Positions 57,845 to 64,000 of a DNA stretch of 64,000 nt are shown here, piece after piece (position 1 is the first letter of the stretch; every line of letters starts with the position of its first letter). The stretch spans positions 5,766,001 through 5,830,000 of the forward strand of contig JAYESD010000001.1 in the NCBI GenBank assembly GCA_036927565.1, given 5' to 3'. This stretch comes from Tuctoria greenei. Its lineage: Eukaryota > Streptophyta > Magnoliopsida > Poales > Poaceae. The notes below the pieces were generated by a model. That model was not told the origin of the DNA, ran no database searches, and saw only the letters and a program-made list of their open reading frames with translations. The translations under genes and the position numbers were made by a program.

Positions 57845-60800
57845 TTAGTTACCAGCATTGATACCAAAAATCCGAACCTTGTGCATGTTTGGTAACTTGG
57901 CAATAACCAGCACGAAGACTGCAATAGTGTTCAAGAAGAGCATGGGATGCTGATAATCTGTGGTGTGAGAAGCTATCAGGTACCTGCCAAGGAAACAAAG
58001 AAATTATTCCTTAACTACTGTTGGTGCCCACTCTGACACACTCAAAGATCACAATAGAGAAGCGGAATGGAATGGTCAGGGCATCAAGAGGCTGGGAACA
58101 CATGGGAAAAACATCATTCCATAGAATAGTAGAAAAACATCATCATTGACAAACGGATCACCATGGAAAGCTGAATATTGGATTTCAGAAAATTCTTATG
58201 CTTTTCCGTCAAAAACCAAAAAAGGAGAAAGTTCTTCTGCTACCTTAACCTGGAAGGCTCATATTATCTATACAATAGCAGAGCGTAAGCGAGACCGAAT
58301 ATCACCGCATTAAATGTCAGATTTAAGATCCAGTTAACATGGATGTAGAAAACACAAGCACTCATTAGCAAAACAAACATGATTATAGAACCCCTACCGT
58401 ATTTCCAAAGAACACGTTAGAACCAAACAAGCAAATAAACATATTGACTTATTGTTGTACTGTTGGAATGGGAGAGTCAGGGAAATGAAACATCAGGATT
58501 TCCCTTTCGGAAGCTGAGACAAAAACATATACTAAATAATGCACCCGCCAAACTATAATAGTAGCTTACAACCAACCATGCCTGTTCAAAACAGGAGAAG
58601 GGCATATGGATCAAAATTGTAGTGCATGCAAACAGTCATGCAGAAGTTGATTTTTTTTAAAAAAAAAACTTGGGATAAGAAATGCAAATGCATGGAAAGG
58701 CTACACTATTTTTGTTTTACAAATACAAACAAATATCTATCACATACAAACATAAATACTCGCAAGACATGACGAAAAGGGGGGAAATTACATCAGGAAA
58801 CAATTTATGGCATGCCAGCTGGAGGCACTCATGGAAATCTGTACTGCAAGTGCCATCTAAATATGATAAATGGATTATAGCAAGAAACCAAGATTTTCCA
58901 TCAAGCCTAATTGCTAGGCATTCTGAACATTTCAGAATAACCAGCTAAGGATTTGTGAAGTACTATGCAAAATAAGCAAAAGAAAAGGGAAGTTCTGATA
59001 TTTCAGCTGCTGATCTGCCTATCACAAAGGAAAAGAAAATTCTTTGGGCTAGTCTACTCAATAATATAAGTACCACTGAATCTCTTTAATAAAGGGCAAT
59101 CTTGGGTCTTGACTATCTTCCAACGAGACATATAATCCATTTTGGGAATTCCCAAAGCACAATATGGTACACGGAATAGGAGCAGCTAATGACCTACTGC
59201 TAAGCCTTCTAGTAACAAAACAAATGAACACCAGACCACGCTTCTCTAGACACGCAGCTCTCCGGTGTTTTCAAGAAAAAAAAACTGTGACCTTTGATTA
59301 TTCTCCTGATAGTTAATTATAGTCTCACAGGTAACAGATATATAATTTTCTCAGGTCTGTGACATCGCTCAGAAAAAGCCTATCCTAACGTGCTTGGGAC
59401 AAAGGCTTTGCTGTCGTTGTTGTTGTGTGACATTGCTCAGAAAGTTAACATTTAGTGTTCCATATCTAAGAAGTTCAAAACCAAATATCTAAATGAACAG
59501 AATGACATTCCTTTCCACAGACACACATCTAAAAAAATCAAAGAAAATACGACTAAGTAGCAGAAGGGAAGAAACCACTGTTGAAGTGTGCTGAATTGTT
59601 TCATTATAAATAATCTACCAAGTACTAACAGAGAATATAATGATCAATCCAAATTGTGACAGTGTTAGGAAGAAAATATCATGGTGCATCAGCATGTCAG
59701 TGTTAAGGTGGTGCTAGTCATCGACTTGCACAGAATAAAAATACCTATTGCCTAGAAGAACAAGTACAGCATATATCCATACATTGATACATGTTACAGT
59801 TGCTTGCAAAGTTGGTCACCGTTGAGAGTTTAAGGTATAAATGGAAAAACATTCGCACAGGATAATAACTTACAAGACCACTGGGACCGCAGCTACAAAC
59901 TTTCTGTTTCGAGTAAGCTGTTTCCCATTGTCCATTTGTTCCCACCATGTCAATCTGTTATACATCCCCTGGTCATCAGCAAACGGGGTCCCCTTCTTCC
60001 AGTGGAAAAAGTGGTATGTTATCTGAAATAAATATTCGATCAGGGGAGAATCAGAAATGGAAAATATTCTGTATGAAGTCTAATATTAACAAAAGTGTCA
60101 ATTTATAATTGGCATACTCCAATTGAAATAGAAATGCCACTCTGTTTTTCATGATTATGGTCGGAGATAGTACAGAAAAATAACAGCATGACCAGCCTTT
60201 ATAAACAAAGAAAATATTCTGGGTGTAGAAATGAGCATCAACGAATTCGCATACAGTCAGGGCAAGATTATTTTCATCAGTAACGCAGGTCCACATGTCC
60301 AACTTACAATCTTCTATTACCCACCGCGTTTTTTTTAGTTCACCTTGGGTGCACCAGAAACAAGTATACAGCTTGTAAAGCTTTTACATGTTACTACCTG
60401 AGCAAATGGGGAACACATATAATAAGTAACCAGGTAGTTAGTACTACTCAGTACTAACTCAAAGAGGCCGTCTCAAAGAGAACACTGAGGCAGCTACACA
60501 AACTTTGAAGTAAAGCATCTGGAAATGTAGCTCAATAGATCAATAGCAAAAACTTGAAAGGAGCAGGATATGGTAATATGCAGTTCGATAATTTAAACAT
60601 TATGGACCACCACTAGAAATGAAATACGCCCCGACTACAGTGTTCTAAAAGGGCCGCGACTAGGCGTTGCCTAGGCGGCAACTTTTAAACAGTGCCTGAC
60701 TACTGACTACATCACTGACATGTCCTCTAGCATCGTTTACTGCTACTTCACCACCTGGTAGGAGCAAATTTCTACCTCAATCATCAATGGATAAGAACAA

Positions 60801-61470
60801 ATTTCAGGCCCTTCAGTAAGGTTGGAAACCTGAATATTTTTTAAGCCAAGGAATCCCAAAGTCATAACCGCAAAAGGGGCTGAAATGCAGGTAATCAAAG
60901 ACGTATGCAATCCACATCAACACAATCTCTAGACAGCAGCAGTTAAGACTGACGCAGATCATCAAGTGTGGAGCAATTCCCTAGGAAGATGACGGGTTCG
61001 AGTAGGATGTGACAGCCGATTCTAACAACAACATTTAGTCGACAGGAACATCCAAAGTCACTCCCAGATTTTAGCTACGGACGCAATACACATCCGCCAC
61101 AAGGTAGCATCAAATTGCAACCACGCGCGACGAACAGTCGGAGCACCCTAGCAACCTGAGCAGCCGCCGCGCCGCAGATCCACGGAAGCGGGCGCCGCCC
61201 AAAGCCAATCGGCCGACCAACGCGCAACACGTAATCGTCCAACCCGAGCGCAGAACCAAAAGGGGAAGGTGGAAGACGTCGTACCGCGAAATGGCCCAGG
61301 TTGACGAGCGTCCACGCCATGCCGGGCGTGCAGCCGAAGACGGAGAGGACGAGCAGCCAGGACACGAAGAGGATGAGGATGTAGGTGGTCCACACGCCAG
61401 GGTACATGAACCACTCCGTGTTCTTGTTCAGATCCGGCGGCGGCACCGCCTGCGCGTACAGCTTCGCCAT
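57845..61470 (-). CDS. ORMDL: ORMDL family protein (ORM1-like), 157 aa
   Basis: Three coding exons on the minus strand, 61,470-61,285, 60,022-59,874 and 57,983-57,845, have GT...AG introns that keep frame (62 codons, then phase 2). The protein starts MAKLYAQAVPPPDLNKNTEW and shows the ORMDL signature FMYPGVWTTYILILFVSWLLV, HFFHWKKGTPFADDQG, LTWWEQMD and RNRKF. It has about four hydrophobic segments and a C-terminal KVRIFGINAGN. ORMDL proteins sit in the ER membrane, bind serine palmitoyltransferase and restrain sphingolipid synthesis. The length equals that of known plant members. A TATA box (minus strand CCCTATATAT, 61,581-61,590) lies about 110 bp before the start codon. The introns are long (1,262 and 1,890 bp) and hold nothing I recognise. 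The gene looks intact. Confidence 0.93.
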
Positions 61471-61578
61471 CGCTGTCGGTCCTCCGGCTCGGGCGTCCCG
61501 TCCTCAGATCTCAGCTGCGAGCTGCCTGCGGCGGGGGGCGAAGGGGGAAGGGGAGCCTGAGCTGGGCTGGCAAAAGCG

Positions 61579-61590
61579 CGATATATAGGG
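61579..61590 (-). promoter_or_regulatory. TATA box of the ORMDL gene
   Basis: CCCTATATATCG on the minus strand lies about 110 bp upstream of the ATG, in GC-rich DNA. No competing TATA box is seen closer to the gene. Confidence 0.65.
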
Positions 61591-62977
61591 CCCGCCTCGC
61601 GGCTCGGCTTGCTGCCGCCCGGGCTGGTGACTGGTCAGAGCGGAGGACGACGAAGGTTCGTTCAAAGATGGGAGCGAAAAACAATTGCGAGGCTGGCGGC
61701 GACCGACGAGGGTGAGGGAGACGAAGAGCGGACAGGACAGGACGCCGCTTGGCTGGAACTGGAAGGAGACGGTGAACCGCAGCGGCCGCCAGCGATCTGG
61801 TCAAATCCGGCGGACGGGTGAGGGAGTTGTTGGGCCGCTACCGGGCCGTTTTTTAACTGGCTGGCCAGGTGTGGCCTGTGGGCTTTGCTCGTGTTTCCTC
61901 CGGGAGATGGTCTTCCCCTTTTTAACTGCAACTTTTTACTGCTTCCTTTAGTGGTGAATCTGAAAATGTTCGTCATCCTCCTCGCGCGGTCGACGCTCAT
62001 GGACAGAACAGAGTTTTGGACGCTGATGGAGATCTGTGCACGGACGTTACAGCATGGCAGTGCCACGATCCGTGTATAAAAGTTCTGGCCGCGCGTGCAG
62101 CGGTACGAGCAGACAGGAACCGACCGCCGCGATTCGCTAATCGTCGTGCCCGTAGCATCATCATCGTCGTCATTATCATGCGATGTACTCCCTCGATCAC
62201 AAAAGTTTGTCGTTTTGTAGTTCATTTTTAACTATAAAGCAACATACTTTTTGAGACGAATGGAATATAATTAGGAACCTTCTTGGCTCCATTAACCCAC
62301 TCTTTTGTGCACCATGATCTCCACGGGGTCCTGGCGTCGGTCGTGCTCGTTCTCCAGCCTTCAGGCCTCCTGTGTTTATTCTGATATAATCTCGTGCTCC
62401 GATCCGCATGGATACAGTAGGCGCTGGAGGCTTGAGCAATCATGGAGGCATGAGGCCTTCCTCGCAGCTGAACCTACGCGCAACTGCTGGCGCATGTCGT
62501 CAACCAACAGGCCCCTTTGCTCGAGCCTCGAGCTGTACAGTCTAGAACGCGCGTTGAACATTTCCAGCAGTACTAGTCAACTCCGTTTACTTCAGAGATG
62601 CCGAGTTAAAACACGTCTAGAATCAGTTCACAAGCTATCATACAGCACTGCATAGTGCACACAGAAACACCGGTATCAAGAACCCAGATACCCACGTGAG
62701 GCCAACACAAGATGTCTAAGGCTATCCCCACCAGCGCCCTTTAAAGCATACTCTATACACTGTTCTTATACTTTTACAGTACGTACTTCAAATTACACTA
62801 CAAAACAGTATATCTAGTATGCTTTACAGTGTGCCACTGCGGACGGTCTAACTACATAACATTTTATACCGGCTTTTCTCGCAGCGTAACTACATCTCCA
62901 TTCAGCTAGGCTAGAGTTATGGCTAATATCTTGTCAGCCTAGTCGCACAACTATATATCTATTCCAGATATTAGCTG
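61591..62977. other. Intergenic between ORMDL and the bHLH gene
   Basis: It contains the ORMDL upstream region and the bHLH 3' flank. TACTCCCTCGATCACAAAAG at 62,186-62,205 resembles one end of a Stowaway MITE, but I find only a poor partner near 62,255-62,269. At 62,722-62,855 the ends GGCTATCCCCACCAGC and, in reverse, AGACCGTCCGCAGTGG are weakly inverted and may mark an old MITE. No gene seen. Confidence 0.45.
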
Positions 62978-64000
62978 TTATTGCAATCTCTCAGGAATGC
63001 CGACGGGAACCGGTGCCGAAGACCGTTGATGATCTGCAAAGGATGGAACCCCGTTGTTCATGATCTTGGTCACCTGGTCAGTAGATACAGCAAGATTATT
63101 CTGCTCCAGTAACTGAACAAGGGATAAAAATATGTCCATCCTTGTGACGTCTTTGTTTGCCTGAAAAAAAATGCAAAAGTATTCTTTATATAACACTACC
63201 AGTGAAGACAAATGAAAAATGTAGCTGACGATCCTTTTCTCTACCTCGACGAGAAACCGCGCCCATATCTTGCCATCACGGGCCTCCATCAGCCCTTTCA
63301 GGATCGTCAGACCAAATCCGCGTATATTGTCAGCTATCTCTAGGAAGAACCCACGTTCTTCACAAAGCATCTGCAAATTATTTGCGGACACAAGTGGTTA
63401 TCTTCGTGTTCTGCATTTTCTGCAAGAGAGCAAATCGTGCTAGTGAAAGTGCAGTTCACCTCGACAAGCATCTGACCAGGCGGTGAAAGATCCTCAACAA
63501 ATATTGGGCACACCATAGTTTGCCCAGCAACTTGGTAGGCCCACGTGGCACCACCATTTTTGCCAGCATTCGGGTTGTCTTTCAAAATGACACCGCTCTC
63601 TTTGTCAATCATCTTAACAACCATAACAAGTCAGCAAGTGTAGTACTAGAGGATTGTTTATAAGATCATTCAGCAATACACCATTAATTTGTATGTATTG
63701 TAGAGAGATTACCTCTGGATCATCAGCTTGCTTGATTTTCTCTGCATATTTGGTTACACTTTGCAGAAACAGCATATGCTTAATTGTTCGTTCTAACAGA
63801 GCATCGATACTGCACTGTTATGTCAAAAAAGACAGCAAGATAGAAGGGGTCAGCCATTCAGTCTTGTCAAGGAAAACATGACAGACTGAAAACCAAGAGG
63901 GGTGATTGGTAATTACTTTTGCACCATTAGGGACCATCTCCCGTAATTCTTTGACACGATCTTGTATCAGTTGTCGGTCTTTTGGTCTCGGTCTGGTACT
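62978..64000 (-). CDS. LONESOME HIGHWAY-like bHLH transcription factor, C-terminal exons (partial)
   Basis: Five exons on the minus strand keep one frame: at least 64,000-63,917, then 63,814-63,713, 63,612-63,460, 63,370-63,245 and 63,160-62,978 (stop). The first two encode an atypical bHLH, with KDRQLIQDRVKELREMVPNGAKCSIDALLERTIKHM, lacking the usual basic-region H-E-R residues. The next carry the conserved C-terminal block TWAYQVAGQTMVCPIFVEDL, MLCEERGFFLEIADNIRGFGL, IWARFLVE and NKDVTRMDIFLSLVQLLEQ, typical of the LHW family. LHW proteins pair with TMO5-type bHLH proteins to control vascular cell divisions. The N-terminal part lies outside the window. Which paralogue this is cannot be decided here. 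Confidence 0.85.

Noticed and set aside
61662..62225. 187-codon minus-strand frame between ORMDL and the bHLH gene
   Set aside because: Composition is Arg/Ser-rich without a domain. It covers the ORMDL upstream region and a MITE-like end, so a chance frame is more likely.

Overview
The window is plant nuclear DNA, almost certainly from a grass. It contains spliced plant genes (an ORMDL gene and the 3' end of an LHW-type bHLH gene), SIRE-type copia and Tat-type Gypsy elements as found in grass genomes, and a CACTA transposon. I cannot name the species. All calls were made by eye from the sequence; no search or alignment was run.

Positions 1-36,797 are a nest of LTR retrotransposons. The oldest layer, element C (Tat-like Gypsy, + orientation), is present only as its 3' end: an antisense-ORF remnant and the 3' LTR at 35,644-36,797. 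Copia element B (minus strand) was inserted into C and ends at 32,343; its left LTR lies outside the window. B was then split twice. Tat-like Gypsy element D (14,085-27,146, minus strand, 5-bp duplication AGATC/AGCTC) landed in its integrase region. A second copia of the same family, element A (155-11,900, minus strand, duplication TAACT), landed in its RNase H region. A is complete from LTR to LTR. It has an intact gag, a pol with a few stops and an extra ORF after pol. A and B carry arrays of the 12-bp palindrome CGGACTAGTCCG just upstream of the LTR TATA box, and A repeats them at internal ORF junctions.

Positions 37,196-55,345 are a CACTA (En/Spm) transposon flanked by TAA duplications. 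It has matching CACTACAGGAATA ends and dense subterminal repeats. Its first gene is a TNP2-type transposase in three exons (1,136 codons, one internal TAG). Its second gene is a Transposase_24/TNPA-like protein in ten exons (535 aa) that reads without interruption. Inside its 5' half sits element E (38,507-46,820, duplication CACCG), a Gypsy element with almost identical 3.2-kb LTRs and an intact gag. Most of E's pol is deleted, so it was probably mobilised recently by proteins supplied in trans.

Positions 55,349-64,000 are low-copy DNA with two host genes on the minus strand: an ORMDL sphingolipid regulator (three coding exons, 157 aa, intact) and the last five exons of a LONESOME HIGHWAY-like bHLH transcription factor that runs off the right edge. 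A Stowaway-like MITE lies near the ORMDL 3' end. No rRNA, tRNA gene or CRISPR array was seen.
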